Assembly (NCBI GenBank): GCA_905202215.1
Contig: CAJKRG010000018.1
Coordinates: forward strand, 1 to 46,321
Direction: 5' to 3'
Source of the DNA: an uncultured Porphyromonadaceae bacterium
GTDB taxonomy: Bacteria; Bacteroidota; Bacteroidia; Bacteroidales; Muribaculaceae
Length of the DNA stretch: 46,321 nt
Part shown: positions 15,441 to 24,437 of the stretch, piece after piece
How the letters are laid out: each line of letters begins with the position of its first letter
Numbering within the stretch: the stretch's first letter is position 1
Translations under genes and position numbers: made by a program
Notes under the pieces: generated by a model
Told to the model about the DNA's origin: nothing
What the model saw: only the letters and a program-made list of their open reading frames with translations
Database searches by the model: none

Positions 15441-16532
15441 TCAGAGACCGGCCGCCGCTATTTGTTTTTCAATGACCTCGATGATGTCGGGGCCTTCCTC
15501 GAAAGTGTCGAACCGTACTTCCACAGGGAGGTAGTAGGTATGGGCCTTCAGCTCGTAAGGATAGTAGGGATTGCAGGCAAGCCGGACTGCGTCTTTCTCG
15601 GTCGTCACGATAATGCGCTGATTTCCTTTAAGGCTTTTGAAACGGGCCAGAATATGCTCGATATCTTTCTTGGTATAGTTGTGATGGTCGGGAAATACAT
15701 CGACCTTCACTTTTGCGGCAAAACTCTTCAGACGCTTTACAAAAGGCCTCGGATTTCCTATACCTGCGACAGCAAGAATCGAATCCTGCGTCGTGAGATA
15801 GTCAAGAAACGGCAATGCCATAGCCATGTCGGGAAATACCGGTTCAAGCGGCATATATTCGAAGTGCGAAAAGAAGAGATACTGCGACGGGAAGAGATCG
15901 AGATATTTCACCACAAGACGGTAATCCATCGGCCGCATATTGTCGGGACACTTCGACACCACCACGATATCGGCGCGGTTAATGCCGCGCTTAGGCTCGC
16001 GCAAACGGCCGTACGGCAACATCGAGTCACGGTAAATCGGATTGGTATATTCCGATACGACAACCGACACAGTCGGCTTGACATAACGATGCTGGAATCC
16101 GTCATCAAGAATTATCATGTTGATCGACGGATTAAGCCTTTTGATTTCGTTTATTCCGAAGACACGATCCTCGCATACCGCGACTGTTATTTTTCCGTCA
16201 AACTTATGATATATCTGGAACGCCTCGTCTCCGATATCACGTGGCGTCGAATTGCGACCGGCCATTATGAAGCCTTTGGTACTCCGGTGATAGCCGCGCG
16301 ACAACACGGCAACATTGCGCGACTTGCGGAAAGCTCCGGCGATATACTCTACAAGAGGTGTCTTGCCGGTACCGCCGACCGCAAGATTGCCCACACAGAC
16401 TATCGGAATATCGAATTCCGTTTGTTTGAGCACCTTCATGTCGAAAAGCTTATTACGGGTATAGGTTATGGCGCCGTATAGTTTCGAACACGGCAACAAT
16501 ACGAGTTTCGACAGAAGAGTGCGTCTGTTCAT
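15441..16532 (-). CDS. lpxK: Tetraacyldisaccharide 4'-kinase
   Basis: The 363-residue protein is LpxK: an N-terminal membrane-associated helix, the Walker A motif GGTGKTP at 53-59, RGYHRSTKG, and LDDGFQHR (about residue 150). LpxK adds the 4'-phosphate to the lipid A precursor at the cytoplasmic face of the inner membrane. Its ATG overlaps the sppA stop by 4 bases. In Bacteroidales sppA and lpxK are often adjacent, as is the case here. Confidence 0.96.
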   Translation of the reverse strand: MNRRTLLSKLVLLPCSKLYGAITYTRNKLFDMKVLKQTEFDIPIVCVGNLAVGGTGKTPLVEYIAGAFRKSRNVAVLSRGYHRSTKGFIMAGRNSTPRDIGDEAFQIYHKFDGKITVAVCEDRVFGINEIKRLNPSINMIILDDGFQHRYVKPTVSVVVSEYTNPIYRDSMLPYGRLREPKRGINRADIVVVSKCPDNMRPMDYRLVVKYLDLFPSQYLFFSHFEYMPLEPVFPDMAMALPFLDYLTTQDSILAVAGIGNPRPFVKRLKSFAAKVKVDVFPDHHNYTKKDIEHILARFKSLKGNQRIIVTTEKDAVRLACNPYYPYELKAHTYYLPVEVRFDTFEEGPDIIEVIEKQIAAAGL

Positions 16533-18307
16533 TTAATTTCGATAGCTTCCATGCGGGCCTGCATGGGATTCATTGTACGGAGGTTTTTGACTACATTAAG
16601 CATGCGCGCAGTCTCGGCATCATATGGCATTTCGCCAAGTTTCATATCGGAAAACTCACCCGAATTGCGAAGCACTGTCATCCAGAATTTATCTTCGGTC
16701 TTAGGATAGGCAACAACCTCATCCGATGTCATGTCAAGATCACGGGCCATGGCGCTGACAGTAGCGTGAAGCGAACCGATATGGTCTACAAGACCGAGCC
16801 GTATTGCATCGGCTCCGACCCATACACGGCCTTCGGCTATAGCCTTGACCGAATCAATATCCATATTTCGGCCGGCAGCCACACGTCCGGTAAACAGCTC
16901 ATAGATACGATCTACACCTTTTTGCATGGCAGCGTGCTGTTCGGGGCTCATCGGAGCAACCAGAGACACGCCTGCGGCATTGGGATTGCTTTCTACAGTA
17001 GTGAACGTAACTCCGAGTTTGTCGGTCACAAGACCCGACAGATCGGGAATCATGCCGAATACTCCGATAGATCCCGTAAGGGTAGTGACATCGGCAAAAA
17101 TACTGTCGGCACCACAGCTTATATAGTAACCGCCCGAAGCCGCATAATCTCCCATGGAGACATAGAGCGGTTTTTCTTTGCTCTTGAAATACTGCAACGC
17201 TTCCCAGATCTGTTCGGAAGCGAATGCGCTGCCGCCTGGAGAATTCACGCGAAGCACCATACCCTTCACATGGTCGTCGTCGGCAAGCTCGCAGATCTGC
17301 GATACCATATCCGGGCCGACAATACCGTCATCACCTGTATCCACGATATCACCTACGGCATACAGAAGGGCTATATGTTTTTTATCGGGTTTGCCGAAAG
17401 CATTTTTCAGTTCTGAAGATTCGACATACTGCGATGCCGAGATAAAATTGATATCCTCATCTTCGTCAAGGCCGAGTTGTGCGCGGATAGCATCGTCTAC
17501 CGTACGTTCATAGGCAAGCGATGTCACAAGTTTTTTCTCGACAAAGGTCTCGGCAGGACTCTGTCCGATAAAATTTGCCGCCATAGAGCGGATTTCGGAA
17601 ACTGGAATATCGCGGTTCGCAGCAATCGTGCCCGAGGCAAACGACCATATCGTATCGATATACTGCTGCATCTGGCGTTTGGCAGGTTCACTCATTTCCT
17701 TGAGAATAAAGGGTTCTACTGCACTTTTATAAGTGCCGACCTTTATGATCTGTACTTTCACACCCAGCTTGTCAAGAAGTCCGGTAAAGAATGGTGTCAT
17801 GCCGCCTACACCATGGATATCGACAGCACCGACAGGATTAAGCATAATACTGTCGGCAGTACTTGCTATGAGATAGTCGCCCTGCATATAGGTATCGGAA
17901 TAGGCATAGATCCATTTTCCGCTCTCCTTGAATTCACCGATAGCTTCAAGAAGTTCTTCACGCGCGGCCATACCCATAGACGAACCACCGCATTTGATAT
18001 ACATACCTTCGATGCGCCTGTCGTCGGCGGCTCCGCGCACTGCCGTAAGGAGTTCTTCAAGTGTCGGAGCCTTGTTTTCGCCTTCCTGTAGAAAAGCCAT
18101 CAACGAACCAGGTTGGAAGCGCTCTTCCACATTCCCCGAAAGATCAACTACAAGCACCGAATTCTTGCTGACTTTTACTGTAGTATCGCCCGCACTTTTA
18201 CCGAGAGCGACTACAGCCAGCATTATACCGCCGAATATCAGCAGGAAAATTGAAATCCAAAGACCGGCCATAGTGCCAAGCATGGATATAAAAAAACGTT
18301 TAAGCAT
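16529..18307 (-). CDS. sppA: Signal peptide peptidase SppA, long (67K) form
   Basis: The 592-residue protein has an N-terminal membrane helix (about 10-35) and two tandem S49 domains. The catalytic dyad is visible: Lys194 in KVGTYKSAVEPF (first domain) and Ser391 in AASGGYYISCGAD (second domain), as in E. coli SppA. It degrades leftover signal peptides in the membrane. The start at 18307 fits the promoter at 18394-18425, and the gene overlaps lpxK by 4 bases, so it opens the operon. Confidence 0.96.
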   Translation of the reverse strand: MLKRFFISMLGTMAGLWISIFLLIFGGIMLAVVALGKSAGDTTVKVSKNSVLVVDLSGNVEERFQPGSLMAFLQEGENKAPTLEELLTAVRGAADDRRIEGMYIKCGGSSMGMAAREELLEAIGEFKESGKWIYAYSDTYMQGDYLIASTADSIMLNPVGAVDIHGVGGMTPFFTGLLDKLGVKVQIIKVGTYKSAVEPFILKEMSEPAKRQMQQYIDTIWSFASGTIAANRDIPVSEIRSMAANFIGQSPAETFVEKKLVTSLAYERTVDDAIRAQLGLDEDEDINFISASQYVESSELKNAFGKPDKKHIALLYAVGDIVDTGDDGIVGPDMVSQICELADDDHVKGMVLRVNSPGGSAFASEQIWEALQYFKSKEKPLYVSMGDYAASGGYYISCGADSIFADVTTLTGSIGVFGMIPDLSGLVTDKLGVTFTTVESNPNAAGVSLVAPMSPEQHAAMQKGVDRIYELFTGRVAAGRNMDIDSVKAIAEGRVWVGADAIRLGLVDHIGSLHATVSAMARDLDMTSDEVVAYPKTEDKFWMTVLRNSGEFSDMKLGEMPYDAETARMLNVVKNLRTMNPMQARMEAIEIK

Positions 18308-18393
18308 CGTGCTTTATATCGTATTTAATTATTAATCAACCATTAAGCATCAACAACAGTGCTGACAGGGCATCATCGTCGACATATTCTCCA

Positions 18394-18425
18394 CAAAATT
18401 AGATAAATTTTGCATTTCATTCAAA
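18394..18425 (-). promoter_or_regulatory. Promoter of the sppA-lpxK operon
   Basis: On the minus strand TTTG (18425-18422), 20 bases, then TAATTTTG (18401-18394) form a full -33/-7 pair about 87 bases before the ATG. The -33 element lies inside the last codons of the upstream small membrane protein gene. Confidence 0.8.
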
Positions 18426-18680
18426 TTCTCCGTCACATTTTTCTTTTTTACGGGTCATCGCTTCCTGACGCACTTTTTTCCTGAATCTGGAAAACTGTAC
18501 ATATAGTGCGGCAGCAATCACTGCGGCCCCAACAGGCTGCCACCATTCATTTGTGCCGCCAAGCGCAATCTCTGTCACGAAGCGCAATATACAGCAACAC
18601 TGCACCACAAACATGATGAGGCATACATTCCTCGATATTCTATCTCTTATCATATCGTTGTTTTTTAAATTAGACGACAT
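18417..18680 (-). CDS. Small membrane protein, unknown function
   Basis: An 87-residue protein runs from the ATG at 18680; an ATG at 18653 would shorten it by nine residues. Two hydrophobic segments are visible (CLIMFVVQCCCILRFV at roughly 19-34 and WWQPVGAAVIAAALYVQF at roughly 46-63), then a very basic, charged tail (RFRKKVRQEAMTRKKEK). I do not recognise a family. It has the layout of a two-helix inner membrane protein with a cytoplasmic tail. Its 3' end carries the -33 element of sppA. No promoter is obvious upstream. Confidence 0.65.
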   Translation of the reverse strand: MSSNLKNNDMIRDRISRNVCLIMFVVQCCCILRFVTEIALGGTNEWWQPVGAAVIAAALYVQFSRFRKKVRQEAMTRKKEKCDGEFE

Positions 18681-18754
18681 AAACACCGAAAAATTACAAT
18701 CCTCAAAAAAATGACCTGTCTAAGCATAACAGTAACAGAAAATATTTCATATTA

Positions 18755-18785
18755 TTTGGAAAGTTCATATAAATCCCTACCTTTG
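18755..18785 (+). promoter_or_regulatory. Promoter of the outer membrane barrel gene
   Basis: TTTG (18755-18758), 19 bases, then TACCTTTG (18778-18785). The predicted start near 18792 leaves a leader of about 50 bases. Confidence 0.8.
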
Positions 18786-18842
18786 CACGTAATTGACCAA
18801 ACACATTCAACCGATCAATCCATTCAACAAATATCAACCGAT

Positions 18843-19361
18843 ATGAAAAAACTGTTCTTGATTCTGATGCTTGCAGGCATCTCATTGGCCGCAAACGCCC
18901 AGGCTTATTTAGGCGGCACTCTTGGCATAGCTATCGATCATGCAAGTAGTGACGGAGTTTCAGTCACCAACTCGGCATTCTCGATATCTCCCGAAGGTGG
19001 TTATAACTTCAATAAAACATGGGCTTTAGGCGCATCTATCGGAGTCCAGTATCAGGATCTGGCAGGAACCGGTGTCACCACATTCTCTATCCTTCCCTAT
19101 GTAAGAGCGACATTCGCCCGTGCGAGCGTTTTCGATTTCTTCGCTGAACTTGCAATGGGTTATGCCCATGAATCAGCCGACGGTTACGGTGTCGGAGGAT
19201 TCGTGGCTGGAATCCGACCCGGATTCGTGGCACACCTAAGCGACAAATTCGGGCTGGTCGGTCGAACTACATTACTCCGTTACAGCCACTACGACGGTGT
19301 CAACGGCATCGGATTTGCCATAAACAGCAATATCGAATTAGGTGTACAATTCACTTTTTAA
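18843..19361 (+). CDS. Outer membrane beta-barrel protein
   Basis: The 172-residue protein has a signal peptide (MKKLFLILMLAGISLAANAQ) and then alternating hydrophobic/polar strands rich in Gly and aromatic residues, ending in an ELGVQFTF strand with the terminal aromatic residue typical of BAM substrates. It resembles the eight-strand OmpA/OmpX-like barrels (porin family, DUF3575-like); function unknown. The frame is open from 18711, but that lies upstream of the -7 box, so the ATG after the promoter is the start. The gene stands alone, followed by tRNA-Pro. Confidence 0.88.
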   Translation: MKKLFLILMLAGISLAANAQAYLGGTLGIAIDHASSDGVSVTNSAFSISPEGGYNFNKTWALGASIGVQYQDLAGTGVTTFSILPYVRATFARASVFDFFAELAMGYAHESADGYGVGGFVAGIRPGFVAHLSDKFGLVGRTTLLRYSHYDGVNGIGFAINSNIELGVQFTF

Positions 19362-19401
19362 GACATTTACAAGCCTGCGGACTTACGGCGCCTGAAATAA
19401 A

Positions 19402-19433
19402 TTTGGAAATAACAGCCGGATTATGTAACTTTG
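19402..19433 (+). promoter_or_regulatory. Promoter of the tRNA-Pro gene
   Basis: TTTG (19402-19405), 20 bases, then TAACTTTG (19426-19433), ending 10 bases before the tRNA 5' end. Confidence 0.8.
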
Positions 19434-19443
19434 CAGCGCTTTT

Positions 19444-19517
19444 CGGGGCGTAGCGCAGTCCGGTAGCGCACCTGGTTTGGGACCAGGTGGTCGCAGGTTC
19501 GAATCCTGTCACCCCGA
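19444..19517 (+). tRNA. tRNA-Pro (TGG)
   Basis: The sequence folds as a standard tRNA: acceptor CGGGGCG/CACCCCG, D-arm TAGCGCAGTCCGGTAGCGC, anticodon stem CCTGG/CCAGG with loop TTTGGGA (anticodon TGG), and T-loop TTCGAAT. The genomic copy stops at the discriminator A without encoded CCA. It is flanked by its own promoter and terminator. Confidence 0.97.
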
Positions 19518-19527
19518 CGGCTTCTGC

Positions 19528-19565
19528 AAGTAGGCTTAATCCAATTGGTTAAGCCTACTTTTTTT
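19528..19565 (+). terminator. Intrinsic terminator after tRNA-Pro
   Basis: A perfect 12-base stem (19528-19539 and 19549-19560) with a 9-base loop runs into seven T residues. It begins 10 bases after the tRNA. Confidence 0.92.
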
Positions 19566-19627
19566 CAAACGCCCGATACCGGAATACGAAACCGCCACAT
19601 CCTCCGGCCACTGCAGAATCACCGACA

Positions 19628-19659
19628 TTTGCGGCTTTCGGCTATTTGATGTATCTTTG
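19628..19659 (+). promoter_or_regulatory. Promoter of the lptF/G-like gene and ribBA
   Basis: TTTG (19628-19631), 20 bases, then TATCTTTG (19652-19659). The coding frame is open from 19657, inside this box, so translation must start later, at 19687 or 19696. Confidence 0.8.
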
Positions 19660-19686
19660 CATTCCGATAGAATACATCTGCGATCA

Positions 19687-21522
19687 ATGTTCAGAATGAA
19701 ACGTCTCTATTCATATATGTTGCAGCGGTTCCTGCCGCTGCTCGCCATGACGTTTTTCATCTGTCTGTTCATCGTGCTAATGCAGTTTCTGTGGAAGTCT
19801 ATCGATGACCTTGTCGGCAAGGGACTGTCCGTAGGCATTATAGCCGAACTTTTCTTCTATGCGGCTCTGTCGATGGTACCTACCGCACTACCCTTGGCCG
19901 TACTTCTGGCTTCACTGATGGTTTTCGGTAATCTTGGAGAGAAATTCGAGCTAACGGCGATGAAAGCCTCGGGCATCTCTCTTTTCCGTATCATGCGTCC
20001 GCTTATGGTATTCATGGCTTTTCTTGCGACAGCGGCATTTTTCTTCCAGAACGATGTGCTGCCGATTGCCAAGACAAAAATGTGGACGCTTATGTTCTCC
20101 GTGCGCCAGAAATCGCCCGAAGTCGAGATTCCTGTACGCTCATTTTACGACCAGATACCCAACCTCAACTTGTATACCGAGAGCAAAAACCCTGAAACAG
20201 GCATGCTCTACGGCATGATCATCTATGACCTCTCGCGAGGATACGACAACACACGCGTAATTCTCGCCGATTCGGGCCGCTTCAACTTCACCGAAGACAA
20301 AACACGTCTTTTTCTTCATCTCTACAGCGGCGAGATGTTCGAAAATATGCGCGACAACAGCATGGGCGCAAGCTCATCGCGCTATCTGCCGTTCCGGCGC
20401 GAACATTTTATCGACAAACAGGTCTATTTTCCATTTGATGCCAACTTCAACCGCCTCGACGAAGGCGGACTGCGCTCCCAGTATATCGGCCAGAATGTGA
20501 GTCAGCTGATGCACTCCATCGATTCCATAGGCCACGAAGTCGATTCGGTCGGCACGATCTACGCCCACGAGATTCGCACCCTTCCCTACTACGGAATCTC
20601 CCCGCGCACCGAGACGATGCCCGACGGCAGCCGCCGGAATATGACACCGAAGACCATAGTGATGGAAAAGCCTCTGGATATCGATTCGATCTATCAGGCA
20701 CGAGGCCCCGGTATGGTCAAGAGTTATGTCAATCAGGCTCTTTCCAAGGCAAAACGACAGAAGCAGGAATACCTCTACCGCAGTCTGGCTCTTGAAGAAC
20801 AGGCCAAACTCATGCGTCGACACGACATCGAACTACAGCGTAAATTCACACTTTCCTTTGCCTGTATTATCTTCTTTTTCATCGGCGCTCCACTTGGCGC
20901 AATCATCAAGAAAGGAGGTCTGGGCACACCTTTGGTGATTTCCGTATTGCTGTTCATCGTCTACTTCCTCATCGACAACATAGGCTATAAAATGGCCCGC
21001 GACGGCAAAATTCCCGTATGGGAAGGCATATGGCTCAGCACACTGGCACTGCTACCTCTGGGAATATTCTTCACATACAAAGCAGTGGGAGACTCCGCGG
21101 TGTTCAATATCGACGCATACCGGAATTTCTTCAGGCGTCTGGCCGGACGCGCTATTCCCCGTGATCTCACGCTAAAAGAGGTTCGCATGATTGATGTTGA
21201 AAACGGCCGCGCCGTCGAACTTCTGCTCGATTTCCTCGGAGATGTAGACGTTCAGACCAAACGTCTTTCCCATACAGGCCGTATCAAAAGACTTCTCGCG
21301 CCGGGTATTCCGCCCGAGTTGCGTCTGAAACTGAATCAGCTTATCGATTACCTGTCGAACAGCACCGATATTTATACAATCAATCTGCTCAACCAGTATC
21401 CTTTCAAACCGACTGCACGGAATATGGCCGCGATACGCTCGACAACACTTTCGCTGCTCGATCGTTTCGATTACAGACAGGATGACACAAAGGACGAGCA
21501 ACAGAATTCCTCAACACAATGA
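19687..21522 (+). CDS. LptF/LptG (YjgP/YjgQ) family permease
   Basis: The 611-residue protein is a YjgP/YjgQ permease: three N-terminal membrane helices (MLQRFLPLLAMTFFICLFIVLM and following), a periplasmic beta-jellyroll region of roughly 250 residues, and three more helices around residues 390-480. A C-terminal soluble extension of about 130 residues is present, as in Bacteroidota members. LptF and LptG form the inner-membrane ABC transporter core that extracts LPS; whether this is LptF, LptG or a single homodimeric version cannot be decided here. The ATG overlaps no other gene; an alternative ATG is at 19696. Its stop overlaps ribBA by 4 bases. Confidence 0.9.
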   Translation: MFRMKRLYSYMLQRFLPLLAMTFFICLFIVLMQFLWKSIDDLVGKGLSVGIIAELFFYAALSMVPTALPLAVLLASLMVFGNLGEKFELTAMKASGISLFRIMRPLMVFMAFLATAAFFFQNDVLPIAKTKMWTLMFSVRQKSPEVEIPVRSFYDQIPNLNLYTESKNPETGMLYGMIIYDLSRGYDNTRVILADSGRFNFTEDKTRLFLHLYSGEMFENMRDNSMGASSSRYLPFRREHFIDKQVYFPFDANFNRLDEGGLRSQYIGQNVSQLMHSIDSIGHEVDSVGTIYAHEIRTLPYYGISPRTETMPDGSRRNMTPKTIVMEKPLDIDSIYQARGPGMVKSYVNQALSKAKRQKQEYLYRSLALEEQAKLMRRHDIELQRKFTLSFACIIFFFIGAPLGAIIKKGGLGTPLVISVLLFIVYFLIDNIGYKMARDGKIPVWEGIWLSTLALLPLGIFFTYKAVGDSAVFNIDAYRNFFRRLAGRAIPRDLTLKEVRMIDVENGRAVELLLDFLGDVDVQTKRLSHTGRIKRLLAPGIPPELRLKLNQLIDYLSNSTDIYTINLLNQYPFKPTARNMAAIRSTTLSLLDRFDYRQDDTKDEQQNSSTQ

Positions 21523-22736
21523 ACGAAAACATAAAACTCGATAGTATAGAGGAAGCCATCGAAGACTTCCGCAAAGGTAAAATGGTGATTGTGGTCGACG
21601 ATGAAGACCGCGAGAACGAAGGCGACCTCATTGTAGCAGCCGAGAAAATCACACCCGAACAAGTCAATTTCATGCTCAAGAATGCCAGAGGCGTTCTCTG
21701 CGTACCACTTACCATATCGCGCTGCCGCGAGCTTGAACTCAACCATCAGGTCGAGCAGAATACCTCCATGCTCGGCACTCCGTTCACTATAACGGTAGAC
21801 AAGCTGGAAGGCTGCTCTACCGGCGTGAGCATAGAAGACCGCTGCGCCACAATCCGTGCCCTCGCCGACCCCGAATCAGTACCCGAGACATTCGGACGTC
21901 CCGGCCATATAAATCCTCTCTACGCTCAGGATGCCGGAGTTCTGCGCCGCAGCGGCCACACAGAAGCTGCCGTAGACCTCGCCCGTCTCGCAGGCCTACA
22001 GCCTGCAGCCGCACTCATGGAAATAATGAGCGATGACGGCTCCATGGCCCGCTTGCCCGAACTACGGCGCCGCGCCGACGAATGGGGCATGAAACTGATA
22101 TCAATCCGTGACCTCATAGCCTACCGTCTGGCATCCGAGCAGCTCGTGGAGCAAGGTGTGGAAGTCGATATGCCTACAGCCGACGGACACTTCCACCTCA
22201 TTCCTTTCCGCCAGAAAAGCAACGGACTCGAACATATCGCCATCATCAAAGGCGACATCACTACCGACGAGCCCGTGCTTGTCCGCGTACATTCGTCGTG
22301 CGCCACAGGCGACATATTCGCCTCCAAACGCTGCGACTGCGGCGAACAGCTCCACAAGGCCATGCAGATGATAGAGAAAGAAGGACGCGGAGCCGTGATA
22401 TATCTCAATCAGGAAGGCCGCGGCATCGGCCTGATGGACAAGATCCGCGCATATAAGCTTCAGGAAGAAGGTCTCGATACTGTCGAAGCCAACATACATC
22501 TGGGCCACGACGCCGACGAACGCGACTACGGAGTAGGCGCCCAGATCCTCAATCTGCTCGGAATACGCAAAATGCGTCTCCTCACCAACAACCCCGTGAA
22601 GCGCATTGGTCTGGAAGGCTACGGACTCGAGATTGTCGAGAATGTACCTATCGAAGTAGAACCTAATCCCTACAATCTGCGCTACATGCACACCAAAAAG
22701 GAGCGTATGGGCCATAATCTGAAGCAAGTAGAATAA
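21519..22736 (+). CDS. ribBA: Bifunctional DHBP synthase / GTP cyclohydrolase II
   Basis: The 405-residue protein joins two enzymes. Residues 5-205 are 3,4-dihydroxy-2-butanone 4-phosphate synthase, with DDEDRENEGDLIVA at 27-40 and the active site GRPGHINPL and GHTEAAVDL. Residues 206-405 are GTP cyclohydrolase II, with zinc cysteines at 261, 272 and 274 (SCATGDIF and RCDCGEQ) and LNQEGRGIGL. Together they supply both carbon branches of riboflavin synthesis. The gene overlaps the lptF/G-like gene by 4 bases and the following unknown gene by 1 base. No FMN riboswitch precedes it, and there is no space for one. Confidence 0.97.
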   Translation: MNENIKLDSIEEAIEDFRKGKMVIVVDDEDRENEGDLIVAAEKITPEQVNFMLKNARGVLCVPLTISRCRELELNHQVEQNTSMLGTPFTITVDKLEGCSTGVSIEDRCATIRALADPESVPETFGRPGHINPLYAQDAGVLRRSGHTEAAVDLARLAGLQPAAALMEIMSDDGSMARLPELRRRADEWGMKLISIRDLIAYRLASEQLVEQGVEVDMPTADGHFHLIPFRQKSNGLEHIAIIKGDITTDEPVLVRVHSSCATGDIFASKRCDCGEQLHKAMQMIEKEGRGAVIYLNQEGRGIGLMDKIRAYKLQEEGLDTVEANIHLGHDADERDYGVGAQILNLLGIRKMRLLTNNPVKRIGLEGYGLEIVENVPIEVEPNPYNLRYMHTKKERMGHNLKQVE

Positions 22737-23290
22737 TGGAACTTGACGAAGCACTGCGCAAGACGGGCGAAGATACCGCCCGTCTCGCCGAACGTCTGCG
22801 CACGGCGACCGACAACCGCGATAAAACAGCCGGAGAGCTTCTCATGTCCTCGGCATCGCACATGAAATATCTCGAAGCCGCAGGAATGGGAGGAGATGCG
22901 CTCGCCACGGGCATAATGACAGTGCTCACTCTCATTCATACAAAAATAAACCCTGAGGATATCGCCGATGTCTACACGGCGTATCTTCAGGATCTTTATA
23001 TTCTGTCGTTGCGGGTCTGCCGGACAGAGACCGATCCGCACAGAGCCGAACATTACATGGAAATCTGCATGCGCCTCGGCGCTCTCGCGATTGTCACGTT
23101 CAGAGCTTTATGTTCAGGTGAAGGTCATCACAAGGCGCTCGGCGAACGAAACAACGCTTTCGAGGATATGCTTCGCGATGCGCCCTCGGAGTTCTGGAGG
23201 TTTCAGGACAAAACCATACGGCCGCAAAGCGCCATCGACATCATGTCGGATGCGGCAGCACGCCTGGCCTCACTCGGCCTGATGGAATAA
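22736..23290 (+). CDS. Unknown alpha-helical protein downstream of ribBA
   Basis: A 184-residue protein with ATG directly overlapping the ribBA stop (TAATG). It is rich in Ala, Glu, Arg and Met and predicted helical, with no signal peptide and no membrane segment. Conserved-looking blocks include AGMGGDALATGIMTVLTLIHTK and FRALCSGEGHHKALGERNNAFEDML. I do not recognise a family. Context suggests a soluble cytoplasmic protein made with riboflavin and LPS-transport proteins. Its stop TAA abuts the stop of the convergent maf gene. Confidence 0.75.
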   Translation: MELDEALRKTGEDTARLAERLRTATDNRDKTAGELLMSSASHMKYLEAAGMGGDALATGIMTVLTLIHTKINPEDIADVYTAYLQDLYILSLRVCRTETDPHRAEHYMEICMRLGALAIVTFRALCSGEGHHKALGERNNAFEDMLRDAPSEFWRFQDKTIRPQSAIDIMSDAAARLASLGLME

Positions 23291-23911
23291 TTATATGTAA
23301 AAAGCTGCCAGATGATCATAGAGAGTATGAAGAGGCAGCCCCATGACATTGTAAAAACAGCCGTCGATACCTTTTATACCAACCGCCCCGATCCACTCCT
23401 GTACACCATATGCTCCGGCCTTGTCGAAAGGACGGTAACGGTCTACATATTCCTCAATCTGTGCTCTTGACAATTCAGCGAATTTAACGGCAGTTGTCTC
23501 GCTGAACACGTCGCGCTTATGACCTCTGGCACTAAGGGCGACACCTGTAACAACATGATGAGTGCGTCCGGCAAGACGGCTTATCATATCAATCGCCTCA
23601 TCGCGGGAGTGCGGTTTGCCGTAGATATGACCATCAAGAATCACCACGGTATCGGCGGTGATCATAAGCTCGTTGTCTTCAAGTAAATCGTCGTGCGCCT
23701 TAGCCTTTACGACTGCAATATAGGCGGGTACGTCTTCCGGCTTGAGATCGGACGGATATGATTCGTCAACGTCGATATTGTCTGCAATTTCGAACGACGG
23801 CAATATCATCTGAAGAAGCTGCCGGCGCCTGGGCGAATTTGAAGCCAGCAGAACTTTGACTTTTTCGAAAACCGGTGCCGGATAAGGTGGCAAAATTTCA
23901 GGTATTTCCAT
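23291..23911 (-). CDS. Maf family nucleoside triphosphate pyrophosphatase
   Basis: The 206-residue protein has the Maf signature LLASNSPRRRQLLQ (about 21-34) and later TADTVVILDGHIYGKPHSRDEA, the metal and nucleotide site. Maf proteins hydrolyse non-canonical nucleotides (dTTP/UTP type) to monophosphate and pyrophosphate and have been linked to septum control. The frame opens at 23977, but the ATG at 23911, one base after the kdsC stop (TGATATG), gives the normal N-terminus. It is the last gene of the HU-SPOR operon. Confidence 0.93.
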   Translation of the reverse strand: MEIPEILPPYPAPVFEKVKVLLASNSPRRRQLLQMILPSFEIADNIDVDESYPSDLKPEDVPAYIAVVKAKAHDDLLEDNELMITADTVVILDGHIYGKPHSRDEAIDMISRLAGRTHHVVTGVALSARGHKRDVFSETTAVKFAELSRAQIEEYVDRYRPFDKAGAYGVQEWIGAVGIKGIDGCFYNVMGLPLHTLYDHLAAFYI

Positions 23912-23912
23912 A

Positions 23913-24437
23913 TCACCAGCCGAAAGCATGTGTATCGAGCATCCAGAGCCCTTTGACCTTGAGAATCTCCTCGACAAGCTCGCGGGCTACGCCGTAGCCT
24001 CCGTCAGCACCGGTGACAAAGGTGGCTGCAGCTTTCACCTCGGGGGCAGCATCTCGTGGAGCAACAGAAAGCCCTACAGCACTCATCGGAGGAAGATCGG
24101 GTATATCATCGCCGACATAAGCCACTTCTTCGGGAGTATAACCGTTGCGCTCCATCCAGTCGCGGAGTATAGGCAATTTAGCCTTGCATTTCAGAAAAAT
24201 GTCTGTCATGCCTATCTTACGAAAGCGCTCCTCTACTCTATGGTCGTCGGCACCGCTGATTATAGCAAGATGAAGACCTCCTTTGACAGCCTGTACCATC
24301 GCATAACCGTCCTTCAGGTTGGCCATACGTTCGGGGATACCTTCGGGCGACAGAGGAACCGTCGAGGGCGACAGCACGCCGTCGACATCGAAGACTACAG
24401 CCTTTATCTTACTCAGATCATAGTTTATTTTGCTCAT
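23913..24437 (-). CDS. kdsC: KdsC-type HAD phosphatase (KDO 8-phosphate phosphatase)
   Basis: The 174-residue protein has the type C0 HAD layout of KdsC: DxD at 17-19 in VVFDVDGVLSP, the threonine/serine motif IISG, and GDDIPDLPPM motif IV, followed by a C-terminal GGYGVARELVEEIL. KdsC removes phosphate from KDO 8-phosphate to give KDO for the LPS core; WaaA elsewhere in this window transfers it. The gene overlaps the upstream DUF2520 gene by 20 bases and is followed by maf. Confidence 0.9.
   Translation of the reverse strand: MSKINYDLSKIKAVVFDVDGVLSPSTVPLSPEGIPERMANLKDGYAMVQAVKGGLHLAIISGADDHRVEERFRKIGMTDIFLKCKAKLPILRDWMERNGYTPEEVAYVGDDIPDLPPMSAVGLSVAPRDAAPEVKAAATFVTGADGGYGVARELVEEILKVKGLWMLDTHAFGW

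Noticed and set aside
15432..16481. 349-codon open frame opposite lpxK
   Set aside because: Complete antisense overlap with a clear LpxK; translation is rich in His, Arg and Cys with no recognisable domain.
21519..22736. Possible FMN riboswitch upstream of ribBA
   Set aside because: ribBA overlaps the preceding gene by 4 bases and no such fold is visible before the operon promoter either.
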